DNA from: Paenibacillus antarcticus
Lineage (GTDB): Bacteria; Bacillota; Bacilli; Paenibacillales; Paenibacillaceae
Direction: 5' to 3'
Assembly (NCBI RefSeq): GCF_001637225.1
Contig: NZ_LVJI01000009.1
Span: 1-64,000, forward strand
DNA: 64,000 nt
Shown: in pieces, positions 34,527-42,896 of the stretch
Position numbering within the stretch: position 1 is the first letter of the stretch
How the letters are laid out: each line of letters opens with the position of its first letter
The notes under the pieces: model-generated
What the model was told of the DNA's origin: nothing
The model's database searches: none
What the model saw: the letters and a program-made list of their open reading frames with translations, nothing else
Made by a program: the position numbers and the translations under genes

Positions 34527-34667
34527 TTATATACAAAATGCTTTAGTGATGATAACAAGCAAAATGAACAATACTAAAATTGCTCCTACACCTGCACCGC
34601 CAAACCCACAACCTACTCCACCAACACCGCCAACACCGCCGTATCCTCCAACAACTTCGCTCATCAT
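34527..34667 (-). CDS. YjcZ-family small Gly-rich membrane protein
   Basis: A 46-residue protein: an N-terminal half rich in Gly and Val (GGYGGVGGVGGVG) and a C-terminal single membrane segment (GAILVLFILLVIITKAF). This is the layout of the YjcZ/YhjC-type sporulation-associated small proteins common in Bacillus and Paenibacillus. AAAGGAGGGA precedes two adjacent ATGs (34667, 34664). A terminator follows. The exact function of the family is unknown; forespore or spore-coat expression is typical. Confidence 0.8.
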   Translation of the reverse strand: MMSEVVGGYGGVGGVGGVGCGFGGAGVGAILVLFILLVIITKAFCI

Positions 34668-34797
34668 ATTTCCCTCCTTTTCAATTGGGTACATCATACA
34701 ATATGTGCATCCATGATCTGGAGAGTGGGTTAAATGGCAAGGAATTTGCTTATCGTCCTCAAGATATTATAATCCTACAACATGTAGAAGATCCCTC

Positions 34798-35355
34798 TCA
34801 ACTCCACATTCTAATGACATCACATAATTCCAATTCTTCAAAATTCAACTTATAAATATCTGGCATCGTGGAAGACATCCAGAAATCATAATCATATTCT
34901 GCATCGAAATGATTCATCATCAAGGTCATGATATCTCCATGTGTACCAATAACAATCCTCTTACCTTGGTGATGAATAAGTATCTTTTCGATACATGCTC
35001 TCGCTCTATTCTGAGCTTGATGACTTGATTCTCCATTTGGGAATGTGAAGTGAACATCTTCGTATACTTTTCTCTTAGCTTCTTTAAAATCCCAATTCGT
35101 GAAATCACCTATGGCTCTTTCTCTCAGATCTTCTTCTATCAGGATATCTGCAGAACAATCATTAGCCAATTGCTGAATCGTTGCTTTAGCTCTTTCATAA
35201 GGGCTCGAGACGAACACGTCAATTCCTTCGTTGATCAGAAGTTCTTTAACTTTAATGGAGTCTCGTTGCCCTTTATTAGATAATCCTCTTGTACGTTCTT
35301 CATTCTCTATATAGGGTGATTCTGCATGTCTTACGAAGTAAATCGTAGTATACAT
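34798..35355 (-). CDS. Histidine phosphatase family protein
   Basis: A 185-residue phosphoglycerate-mutase-like enzyme. FVRHAES near the N-terminus carries the phosphorylated His. The second catalytic His is in GTHGDIM near residue 140, and SSPYERAKAT provides a phosphate-binding Arg. The ATG at 35355 has GGAGG nine bases upstream; the GTG at 35361 would be too close. The substrate is unknown; small phosphatases of this type act on sugar phosphates or nucleotides. The neighbours give no hint. Confidence 0.9.
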   Translation of the reverse strand: MYTTIYFVRHAESPYIENEERTRGLSNKGQRDSIKVKELLINEGIDVFVSSPYERAKATIQQLANDCSADILIEEDLRERAIGDFTNWDFKEAKRKVYEDVHFTFPNGESSHQAQNRARACIEKILIHHQGKRIVIGTHGDIMTLMMNHFDAEYDYDFWMSSTMPDIYKLNFEELELCDVIRMWS

Positions 35356-35377
35356 GTCCACAAACCTCCTCTATTGA

Positions 35378-35560
35378 TCATTTTTTCTTTATATGATTTA
35401 TCGTATTGGCAACGCCAGTTATAGCAAATAATAATCCCACGAATCCAAATCCGTATGTGATCTTCCAGTTACTATGATCTGAGACCACAACGGTTACAAT
35501 AAACGCAATCGCGGCTAAGAAATTTAAGATAGCAATCGTTAGATAATTAATTCCTTTCAA
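35378..35560 (-). CDS. Small two-TM membrane protein
   Basis: A 60-residue protein with two hydrophobic segments (about 5-27 and 36-52) and a basic C-terminus INHIKKK. The start is TTG with GAGGTG seven bases upstream. It lies between the phosphatase and acetyltransferase genes on the same strand. It resembles many short uncharacterised Bacillales membrane proteins; no function can be given. Confidence 0.65.
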   Translation of the reverse strand: MKGINYLTIAILNFLAAIAFIVTVVVSDHSNWKITYGFGFVGLLFAITGVANTINHIKKK

Positions 35561-35601
35561 CGCATATCACCTCTTCAATATTAATATGAATCTATAACAC
35601 C

Positions 35602-36147
35602 TTATTCATTCACTTCGTATTCCATTAGCCAACAATCTCTTAATTCCCCTTCGTGCCATTCATGTTGTTCAAGAAGTTTCTTCTTTATAAACCCATTCTT
35701 TTCATATACTCTCAGAGCTCTTGTATTCCACGCTTGTGGATCCATTACGATTATCTTTGCTTCTTTATTTGATATAAGGTAGTTCCGCATTTCTTTGATA
35801 ACACGTGAACCGATTCCTTTATTCCAGAATTCAACTTCTCCTATGAATTGGTCCATTCCATATATTTTACCATCAAATTCTACATACCCATAGATTTCTT
35901 TCTCTTCTTCATCAATAAGGTAGAATTGAATATACCCTATTTCTTTTCCCTTATATTGAATAATACACGAAGTGATACCTTCTCTATTCTCGTAAAAATG
36001 TTTGTTGATTAATGCTATATCATGTGGATGATCACGACCTTCATAATACTCTAACACGACAGGATCTGACAGCCATTTGTGCAACAGGGTAGAATCTTCA
36101 GATCTGAGTTGTCTTATGCTCATCTCATTCTCTTCTAATATAATCAC
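35602..36147 (-). CDS. AAC(6')-like GNAT acetyltransferase
   Basis: A 181-residue GNAT protein. The block YGMDQFIGEVEFWNKGIG (acetyl-CoA loop), then DPQAWNTRALRVYEKNGF and a C-terminal DCWLMEYE, closely follow the AAC(6')-Ie type of aminoglycoside 6'-N-acetyltransferase, so an aminoglycoside-like substrate is possible. Chromosomal relatives are often not active on drugs. The start is GTG with AGGAGG eight bases upstream. Confidence 0.85.
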   Translation of the reverse strand: MIILEENEMSIRQLRSEDSTLLHKWLSDPVVLEYYEGRDHPHDIALINKHFYENREGITSCIIQYKGKEIGYIQFYLIDEEEKEIYGYVEFDGKIYGMDQFIGEVEFWNKGIGSRVIKEMRNYLISNKEAKIIVMDPQAWNTRALRVYEKNGFIKKKLLEQHEWHEGELRDCWLMEYEVNE

Positions 36148-36210
36148 GTAGGGGGCCTCCTGTTTACAACATTTCCATCTATTATATCAAGTAGTAGAAT
36201 TGACGGGAAC

Positions 36211-36245
36211 ACAAAAAAACATCAAGCGCTTTCGCACTTAATGTT
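36211..36245 (-). terminator. Terminator of the LacI gene downstream of the ABC operon
   Basis: AACAT-c-AAG-c-GC pairs with GC-a-CTT-a-ATGTT; on the minus strand a run of seven T follows. Confidence 0.75.
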
Positions 36246-36257
36246 CAATCGTATTAC

Positions 36258-37289
36258 TTATAGTAAGGACCTAGTAGACTCTCTAACGATTAATTCTGCT
36301 GGAAATGTTTTATGTGCATGTGTTATTTTCTTATTGATCAAATCAAACAGTATTTTGATGGTCTCTTCTGCAATTTCTCCCACTGGTTGTTTCATCGTAG
36401 TGATCGATGGATTATAATAGAATGATATATCTAGTCCATCAAAGCCAGCAACTGAATAATCTTCTGGCACTCTTTTTCCAGCTTCAAGCAAGGCTTTACA
36501 TGCACCAATAGCTAGGCTATCAGAGATAGCATAAAGGGCTGTGAATTCTTCCTTTGATGCTAACAATTCTTTGGTAACAACATAACCATTTTCCATCGTA
36601 TAGCTCTCAATATCGTCTTTCATATGCCATACCAAATCCGCATTATAGTCCACCCCATGATCTGCTAAAGCTTTTTTATAACCTTCAAATCTTAATTTCC
36701 CTATACTTACATCTTCCATATTTGCAGTTATTGTAGCAATCTTTGTATGTCCAAGACTACATAAATAATCTACTAATTTATAACTCTCATTAAAGTCGTC
36801 AACGGATACAGAGGAATACTCATTAGGTTCAACAACTTCTGACATTCCAATCGTACTAAGCACAAATGGTACCGTCAATTGCGTTAGCTTTTCTTTCGAG
36901 TGAGAGAAATATCCTCCTAGAAATACAATCCCTTTTAATCGTTTTTCCTTCTCTAATTCTATCGCAACATCGATTTCATCTTGGTTCTCATCTACGCGTT
37001 GCAGAAAAAAAGAATACTTTTTCCTTTTAATCTCTTCTTCAAACACCTTAATCATATGATTGAAAAAAGGATTGGTAATCCCTTTAATCAATACAGCTAT
37101 TGTTTTTGAAGCAGCACGTTTCAAATTTCTTGCACTGTTATTTGGAATGTAATGATTTTCTTTAATGACACGCATAATCATCATTTTTGTCTCTTCATTA
37201 ATATCGGGATGATTATTTATCGCTCTTGATACTGTCGTTACGCCCACGCCGCACATTTTCGCAATGTCAATAATTGTGATTCTTTCCAT
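36258..37289 (-). CDS. LacI family regulator (second sugar ABC system)
   Basis: A 343-residue LacI/GalR regulator with an N-terminal helix-turn-helix (ITIIDIAKMCGVGVTTVSRAI), hinge residues around NNSARNLKR, and a periplasmic-binding-like sensor domain. It follows a CUT1 ABC transporter operon on the same strand but after a strong terminator, so it has its own promoter. It probably controls that operon through the operator-like sites at 40727-40806. The inducer is unknown. Confidence 0.9.
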   Translation of the reverse strand: MERITIIDIAKMCGVGVTTVSRAINNHPDINEETKMMIMRVIKENHYIPNNSARNLKRAASKTIAVLIKGITNPFFNHMIKVFEEEIKRKKYSFFLQRVDENQDEIDVAIELEKEKRLKGIVFLGGYFSHSKEKLTQLTVPFVLSTIGMSEVVEPNEYSSVSVDDFNESYKLVDYLCSLGHTKIATITANMEDVSIGKLRFEGYKKALADHGVDYNADLVWHMKDDIESYTMENGYVVTKELLASKEEFTALYAISDSLAIGACKALLEAGKRVPEDYSVAGFDGLDISFYYNPSITTMKQPVGEIAEETIKILFDLINKKITHAHKTFPAELIVRESTRSLL

Positions 37290-37391
37290 ATCAAGTTCTT
37301 CCCTTACACCGTAGTTTCACCCATTAAACCCAGGTTCTTATCATCATACTATACCAGAATTTGGTTTATTGTATATACATACACATATATA

Positions 37392-37452
37392 CAAAACAAG
37401 AGTAGAGTGTTCTCGGGGGGTCTAAGTCACCGAGAAAGCAATGCTACTCTTT
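37392..37452 (-). terminator. Terminator of the second ABC transporter operon
   Basis: AAGAGTAG...TTCTCGG pairs with CCGAGAA...CTACTCTT around a 14-base loop, followed by a T-rich stretch on the minus strand. Confidence 0.8.
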
Positions 37453-37491
37453 GATAAAATTACCATAAATGTCGGAGTTGTTAATTAGTCA

Positions 37492-38331
37492 TTACCCCTT
37501 AACAGCTCCTGCAACAACACCTTCAATAATATACTTTTGACATAACAAGTAGAATATGACGATTGGTACGATAGCTAATACTAACATGGCCATCATAGCA
37601 CCCATATCTATAGATCCATATCCACCCTTAAGATACTGGATTGCAATAGGAATAGTTTTATACTCGGTACCAATGATTAAATCAGGTAATAAGTAATCAT
37701 TCCATACCCACATGACATTTAGTATAGCTACTGTGATAGCCGTTGGTTTTAGGATGGGTAATACGATGGAAAAGAACGCCTGAACTGGGTTACACCCGTC
37801 CATCATAACCGCCTCTTCGATCTCAATAGGTATGGATTTCACAAATCCACTGAACAAGAACACAGATAACCCAGATCCAAATCCAAGGTAAATTAATATA
37901 AGCCCAATTGGATTATCAAGATGGATGATATTAGCGACCTTTGACATGGTGAACATCACCATTTGGAATGGTACGATCATTGAGAATACAAATACATAAT
38001 ATAACATATTCGTAAACTTAGTCTTTACTCGTGTAATATACCATGCTGTCATAGAAGTAAATAAGACAATAACAGCAACAGAAAATACCGTGATAAACAA
38101 TGACATTCCAAATGCACTCATGAAATCAGTCTTAGCAATACCACCTATATAATTCTCTAAGCCACTAAATGTAGTGCTATTAGGGAATAAGAATGGCGTG
38201 TCACTAATGTAAAACTTCCCTTTGAAAGAGTTCATCAGAACGATGAAAATAGGTCCTAGAAATGCAATAGATAACAATATTAACACGATGTAACTAATGC
38301 TATCTTTAATTCTTGATGATTTCGTTTCCAT
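37492..38331 (-). CDS. Carbohydrate ABC transporter permease, MalG type
   Basis: A 279-residue permease with six hydrophobic segments, an EAA loop (EEAVMMDGCNPVQAFFSIVLP) and the C-terminal EGVVAGAVKG typical of CUT1. Its ATG overlaps the stop codon of the MalF-type gene by one base (TAATG), showing translational coupling. It is the last gene of a three-gene importer operon without an ATPase gene. Sugar specificity is unknown; a sucrose cluster lies about 4.5 kb upstream but on separate promoters. Confidence 0.92.
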   Translation of the reverse strand: METKSSRIKDSISYIVLILLSIAFLGPIFIVLMNSFKGKFYISDTPFLFPNSTTFSGLENYIGGIAKTDFMSAFGMSLFITVFSVAVIVLFTSMTAWYITRVKTKFTNMLYYVFVFSMIVPFQMVMFTMSKVANIIHLDNPIGLILIYLGFGSGLSVFLFSGFVKSIPIEIEEAVMMDGCNPVQAFFSIVLPILKPTAITVAILNVMWVWNDYLLPDLIIGTEYKTIPIAIQYLKGGYGSIDMGAMMAMLVLAIVPIVIFYLLCQKYIIEGVVAGAVKG

Positions 38332-39173
38332 TAATTCTCAATCTCCTTTCTTCTAGTAATAACAAGTTGAATTAATGCGATCAATGCGACTAGAACAAAG
38401 AATACGACTGCCTTAGCCTGACCTACACCTTCCCAACCCGTTTTACTATAAAAGGAGTTGTAAATATCCAGTGCTAACATGGTTGTTTGCTTAGATGGCG
38501 CACCCGCAGTTAACGCTAAGTTTTGGTCAAAAAGTTTGAATGAGTTCGACAATGTCAGGAATAAACATATTGTAATTGCCGGCATCACTAATGGGATGGT
38601 CACGTTACGTAATATTTGAAAACGAGGAGCTCCATCAATTTTAGCTGCCTCAATGATGTCCTTAGGAATATTCTGAATACCTGCAATATACACAATCATC
38701 ATATAACCAATGAGTTGCCAATTCATAAGTATGATTAATCCCCAAAAGCCGTATTTAGCATCAAACGTCAACGTAACGTCGAAGTAATACAAAATACCAT
38801 TAAGAATCAGTTGCCATATATATCCTAATACAATACCACCAATTAAGTTAGGCATAAAAAATATCGTTCTAAATATGTTAGTACCTTTCTTTCCTCTGGT
38901 TAACAACGTTGCAAGTAGGAAAGCAAATACATTTATTGTTATGACGGATAGCACAGTGAACTTAACGGTAAACCACAGTGCATTTATAAACTCTTGGTTA
39001 GAAAATGCTTTGATATAATTACTCATACCTACCCATTTCGCATCGGTAACGGTCGTAAACTCTGTGAAAGACAAAATGATCCCTAAAACAAATGGTATTA
39101 AAAATGCTACTGAAAAAGCCAGTAAAGTTGGTAATGCAAACAGTGCAAAATACTTTTTAATCGATTTTTCCAT
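38331..39173 (-). CDS. Carbohydrate ABC transporter permease, MalF type
   Basis: A 280-residue permease with six predicted membrane segments and the EAA loop IEAAKIDGAPRFQILRNVTIP. It is the partner of the MalG-type protein that follows with a one-base overlap. AGGAGA precedes the ATG. It is preceded by the binding-protein gene at a distance of 135 bases, a gap without an evident terminator. Confidence 0.92.
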   Translation of the reverse strand: MEKSIKKYFALFALPTLLAFSVAFLIPFVLGIILSFTEFTTVTDAKWVGMSNYIKAFSNQEFINALWFTVKFTVLSVITINVFAFLLATLLTRGKKGTNIFRTIFFMPNLIGGIVLGYIWQLILNGILYYFDVTLTFDAKYGFWGLIILMNWQLIGYMMIVYIAGIQNIPKDIIEAAKIDGAPRFQILRNVTIPLVMPAITICLFLTLSNSFKLFDQNLALTAGAPSKQTTMLALDIYNSFYSKTGWEGVGQAKAVVFFVLVALIALIQLVITRRKEIEN

Positions 39174-39308
39174 TATTGTCTTCTCCTAACTGAGTATTAA
39201 AGCATGATAACTCAGACAAATTTAACACTCAACGATGATATTATGCCACTGCGTACCCAAGTGGTATACAGTGGCACAACTTTTAATCAATAGTCTTAGT
39301 AAATATTT

Positions 39309-40682
39309 TTATTTTGTCTTTTCAGACTTCCAAGTATCTTTAACGATAGTTGTAACTTCATCCCATGTCTTTTTACCTTGAGCATATTCTAACAATGCAT
39401 CACCGAAGTAATTCTTGAATTCTTCACTAGGGAAAGCTGCAAAAGTCCAAGGTGTGGATTGAATATCTTTCTTCTCCATCCAAGCTAATACTTCTTTAGC
39501 TAGTGGATCAGCTGGTTTCTCATTCTCTTTAAATGTATTGAACGGTGAGATGAAACCAAGATCATTCGTTACGTAACTCTTACCTTTTTCACTGGAGAAT
39601 AACCATTCCAAGAAAGCTATAGATGCCTTTTGCTTCTCGTCAGATACTTTACTGTTGATTGCAAAGTAGTTCTCTGTGCCGATAGCTAAACCTTGTGTTT
39701 CTTCGCCCTCTACACCCGTGTAGATAGGCATAAATTTAATGTCTTCAGCTTTTACAACGTTTCCAGCAACATCATTAATCTGTCCCCAACCCCAGTTACC
39801 ATTCTGAACCATTGCTGTTTGACCAAGTGCGAATTCAGCCATAGAATCAGTTACTGTTTTACTACCCAAAAGTGCACCCTTTGTAGCAGAATTATTAAGA
39901 TATAAATCAAAGATATTTTTGAAATTATCTCCGTATTTAAAGGAAATTTCTTTAGAATCCAAACCTGCTAATACGGTGTTATCAAATTTCGTATTATCTT
40001 TGAATTCATAGTACAAAGGAATGTTTGCTAAGTGTGTCTGCCATCTCCATTGCTCACCAGCAGCTAAAGAAGTGGAAGAGAATACGCCTTTGATCTCCAA
40101 TTGATCTTTCTTAGCTGTCATATCTTCAACTACTGCTTTTAGCGTAGCGAAGTTGTTGATTTCTGAAGTAGATGAAATAGTAACTGCTTTGTCTGCCAAT
40201 GCAAAGTATTTCTGCATAATAGCTTCGTTATAAATGATACCGTATCCTTCTACAACATAAGGAATACCATAGACGCCTTCACCGCTTGTTACAGCTAAGC
40301 TTTTATCTGTCAAGTAGCTATACAATTTAGTATCTTTCAAGTCTGCCGTATAATTCTTCCAAGATTCATATCCTACAGGACCATTCATTTGGAAAATGGT
40401 AGGTGCGTCAGATTTTGCAATTTCTGATTTCAATTTTGTTTCATAAGTACCTGCAGCAGCAGTTACAACTTTAACCTTAACTCCTGTTTCTGCTTCATAA
40501 TCTTTTGCAATTTTTTCATATGTCTCTGCAATTTCAGGTTTAAAGTTCAAGAAATAAATTTCTCCACTTTTTCCTGATGCTGAATTAGAGTTTTCTGATT
40601 TGTTACCACATGCAGTTACTAAGCCAATAACCATTGTAGATACTAAAACGAGCCCTAACATTTTCTTAAACTTATTATTCAT
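39309..40682 (-). CDS. Sugar-binding lipoprotein of the second ABC importer
   Basis: A 457-residue CUT1 solute-binding protein with a lipobox ending LVTAC (Cys25) and a Ser/Asn-rich tether. Blocks such as FQMNGPVGYESWKN, VEGYGIIYNEAIMQ and MAEFALGQTAMVQNGNWGWG fit binding proteins of family 1. It is the first gene of the operon and has a promoter with a cluster of LacI/cre-like sites upstream. The ligand is unknown; Trp- and Tyr-rich pockets suggest an oligosaccharide. Confidence 0.9.
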   Translation of the reverse strand: MNNKFKKMLGLVLVSTMVIGLVTACGNKSENSNSASGKSGEIYFLNFKPEIAETYEKIAKDYEAETGVKVKVVTAAAGTYETKLKSEIAKSDAPTIFQMNGPVGYESWKNYTADLKDTKLYSYLTDKSLAVTSGEGVYGIPYVVEGYGIIYNEAIMQKYFALADKAVTISSTSEINNFATLKAVVEDMTAKKDQLEIKGVFSSTSLAAGEQWRWQTHLANIPLYYEFKDNTKFDNTVLAGLDSKEISFKYGDNFKNIFDLYLNNSATKGALLGSKTVTDSMAEFALGQTAMVQNGNWGWGQINDVAGNVVKAEDIKFMPIYTGVEGEETQGLAIGTENYFAINSKVSDEKQKASIAFLEWLFSSEKGKSYVTNDLGFISPFNTFKENEKPADPLAKEVLAWMEKKDIQSTPWTFAAFPSEEFKNYFGDALLEYAQGKKTWDEVTTIVKDTWKSEKTK

Positions 40683-40726
40683 TTGTGTTTCCCCTTCTTT
40701 TCTTTAAATTTGTTTCCATTAAACAT

Positions 40727-40848
40727 TGAAAACGTTCTCTATTCTGGGGTGAAAAAATGATAACGCTTTCCAAAAATAATCGGTAGCGTTATCGGTAACG
40801 TTTCCAGTGCTTGCGTTTATAATAGCATATTGCACTATTAAATCGCAA
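40727..40848 (-). promoter_or_regulatory. Promoter with cluster of cre/LacI-type operators
   Basis: Minus strand: -35 TTGCGA (40843-40848), 18-bp spacer, -10 TATTAT (40819-40824). Downstream lie TGGAAACGTTACCG (minus strand, 40793-40806), TGATAACGCTTTCC (40758-40771; its reverse complement matches the cre consensus at 13 of 14 positions) and TGAAAACGTTCTCT (40727-40740). GATAACGCT/AGCGTTATC also form an inverted pair. CcpA and the downstream LacI protein are likely binders. Confidence 0.6.
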
Positions 40849-40943
40849 GAGTGTATTTTTATTTGATTTTCTCATCCATTATTCTATGCATTTAAGTACT
40901 TTTTCACTCTATTTAATTTATTTGTTGTAAGTTACGTAAACAT

Positions 40944-41450
40944 TCATTCAAACTCAATAAATTCTTCCGTATGATTACGAATGTATGTATTCATATTCCT
41001 AATAGTATGGGGTACCAGTGTGTTATATCTAATATATAGTTTATTAACAGAGACAAATAGTTCTTTATCCTTCTCTATGTCAGATGGCGATGCTTGAATC
41101 CACGTTCCATCATCTCTTTTGTACTTTTCTTCAATAAGAGTCTCTAATTCTTCATAAATGTCTGATATAGCTTGATCTTTAAAGTAACCCATTCCTTTCT
41201 TCAAACCAATCCACGATTTAACTTCGCTCATGAAATAAAATGCAAACCAATAAAATTCAAAGATTGATTTCGTATGATTATGATAGGAATAGAACATATA
41301 CAACCCTTTTTGACCATCATTTAATTGATGGTGATATACATCAGCTTTAATTTCCATACTCTTCCCTTGAATGGTTAGTATCGTTGGCATAATACAAATC
41401 CACGCGAGATTATCGTACTTTAATTCTTCCTTCTTCAATTTCGTAAGCAT
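40944..41450 (-). CDS. Hypothetical protein, 168 aa
   Basis: A 168-residue soluble protein rich in aromatic residues and Lys, with no signal peptide or obvious membrane segment; the FYWFAFYF stretch is probably a buried core. AGAGGGG precedes the ATG. I do not recognise a family or motif. It stands alone between the ABC operon promoter and the methyltransferase chimera. It could belong to a small uncharacterised Paenibacillus family. Confidence 0.65.
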   Translation of the reverse strand: MLTKLKKEELKYDNLAWICIMPTILTIQGKSMEIKADVYHHQLNDGQKGLYMFYSYHNHTKSIFEFYWFAFYFMSEVKSWIGLKKGMGYFKDQAISDIYEELETLIEEKYKRDDGTWIQASPSDIEKDKELFVSVNKLYIRYNTLVPHTIRNMNTYIRNHTEEFIEFE

Positions 41451-41539
41451 AACATGCCCCTCTCTCGACTAATCAGTCACAATATCATAGTTAATTGCTT
41501 GTTATTCATCTTTCAAATAACTTGGTATACAAGATGATA

Positions 41540-41580
41540 CGACCCTGCCTTAGAACAACTCAAGTTAGGGCCGAATCGTG
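41540..41580 (-). terminator. Imperfect hairpin after the methyltransferase chimera
   Basis: Minus strand CGATTCGGCCCTAA pairs imperfectly, with G-U pairs, with TAAGGCAGGGTCG. No strong T-tract follows. It is a weak terminator candidate. Confidence 0.35.
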
Positions 41581-41609
41581 TTGTCTGAGATAGTCTCACA
41601 TGTAGAACA

Positions 41610-42317
41610 TTAACTTAACAATTTTAGAATAACAGAAGCATTTACGTTCGTGTGTGTGCCCCCAGCCAACGTCTGAAGTGTAACCGCTGCGGAAGAACTA
41701 TGGTTCCGTAAAGTTAGTACATCGCCTGCGGCAAGATACATCAAAGCCTGACCCATGTTTAACTGAGTGCCAGCACCCGATCCATATATTGTTCCAGTTA
41801 TATTGGACTCTTTGACTACTTCTCTTATATTAGAATTAATAATAATGCAGTTAATTCCATTGCATGTGGTCCCTACAGTCATTTCATGAAGCTTTCTTAT
41901 TAGTGCTTCTTCAGAACTGACGTGTTCTAATGCGGATAAAGCTATGATAACGTCATACTCAGCTTCTTTTATATCGAAATGTTCTATTTCAGACAGAACA
42001 GTCTCAATACCTTGTTCAACGCCATATTCCTTACTATAGTTATTTAACTTTTCTATAGCTGATTCTAATAAGTCAACGCAAACGATTCTTCCATTTCTAT
42101 TCTTCAGTATTTCTGCCATGGGGATGCTATTCCTACCAATTCCGCAACCCAAATCAAGTACTTTAAGATCTCGTCTATCATTGAAATGTTCTAAGAGGTC
42201 TATTACACTCTTAACTGGTTTGTGCAACCAAGATCCAGGTTCAAATAATGTATAGTGTTCAAAACAATGATCATGATATTTCTTTTCTTCTGTACGGATA
42301 TGAGCTATCCTATTCAT
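41610..42317 (-). CDS. Chimera: SAM methyltransferase fused to BclA-like C-terminal domain
   Basis: A 235-residue frame in two unrelated parts. Residues 1 to about 171 are a class I SAM methyltransferase: VLDLGCGIGRNS near 53-64 (motif I), VCVDLL, YDVIIALSALEHV. It then breaks off where the family would have its last beta strands. Residues about 172-235 read GTIYGSGAGTQLNMGQ, AAGDVLTLRNHSSSAAVTLQ and VNASVILKLL, matching the end of BclA/collagen-like exosporium proteins. No collagen repeats are present. The likely cause is a deletion that joined two genes (junction near 41800). The product may be non-functional. A ribosome binding site GAGGTG precedes the ATG. Confidence 0.75.
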   Translation of the reverse strand: MNRIAHIRTEEKKYHDHCFEHYTLFEPGSWLHKPVKSVIDLLEHFNDRRDLKVLDLGCGIGRNSIPMAEILKNRNGRIVCVDLLESAIEKLNNYSKEYGVEQGIETVLSEIEHFDIKEAEYDVIIALSALEHVSSEEALIRKLHEMTVGTTCNGINCIIINSNIREVVKESNITGTIYGSGAGTQLNMGQALMYLAAGDVLTLRNHSSSAAVTLQTLAGGTHTNVNASVILKLLS

Positions 42318-42342
42318 GCTTTCACCTCAAGCTCTTTTTAAC

Positions 42343-42570
42343 TTAATAATAAATCAATCTATCATCTCCATATCGAAATAACGCTCTTTCCTGTAATCTA
42401 TTTACTCTACTATCTTGTGGGACATATAGAAAAATAACTACTTCAAAGAGAGACTTTAAATCATCACCATCATGAAGTGTATGAGGAAGTAATTCAGACA
42501 ATTCACGACCTAGTGTCGATGCTCCTGAGCCTGAAGCACCAAATATATGTATTCGTTTAATCATACTCAA
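42343..42570 (-). pseudogene. Nucleoside-phosphate-kinase-like P-loop protein with internal deletion
   Basis: It starts like a full gene, IKRIHIFGASGSGASTLGRE, with the Walker A loop, then LLPHTLHDGDD. It jumps directly to LKSLFEVVIFLYVPQDSRV and RYGDD, which in relatives lies about 70-80 residues later. The lid/substrate region is therefore missing and the C-terminus is cut short. It is probably non-functional. It lies directly before the methyltransferase chimera, another deletion product. Confidence 0.7.
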
Positions 42571-42664
42571 TTCCGTTGTTAGATGATGATTTATTATGTT
42601 ATCCGAGAGGATGGATTGTCCTACGATTACACTTTTACTTGTAATAACAAAAGGAAGAAATGAT

Positions 42665-42757
42665 ATTTGTCGGGGGATTAAGAATACAAGACCAAACCCT
42701 AGTTCTTTACATCTCTTTAATCCTTCAGTAATTAATAGTATTCCTATACCTTGTCTC
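42665..42757 (-). pseudogene. GNAT acetyltransferase remnant
   Basis: On the minus strand one frame reads GIGILLITEGLKRCKELGFG then LVFLI, the acetyl-CoA-binding core of a YhbS-like GNAT protein (GIGxxLI...). Sequence on both sides is unrelated, and no start or ribosome binding site exists. The frame continues without stops into the damaged kinase. The rest of 42571-42896 holds only the fructokinase terminator. Confidence 0.5.
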
Positions 42758-42782
42758 TAAATTCAAGTCTACTCCACCCTTA

Positions 42783-42816
42783 TCAAAAAAACATCAAGCA
42801 ACCTACACCTGATGTT
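42783..42816 (-). terminator. Terminator of the fructokinase gene
   Basis: AACATCA / TGATGTT around a 13-base loop, followed on the minus strand by seven T. Confidence 0.75.
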
Positions 42817-42896
42817 ATCGAATCTCCATTATTGTCATAATAATTATACACAATTACCATATATTTATCATTAATTTACATACATTAATTTAGTTA

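Noticed and set aside
34296-34577. 93-codon plus-strand frame
   Set aside because: It runs through the thrS promoter and through the terminator hairpin of the YjcZ-like gene, and has no ribosome binding site.
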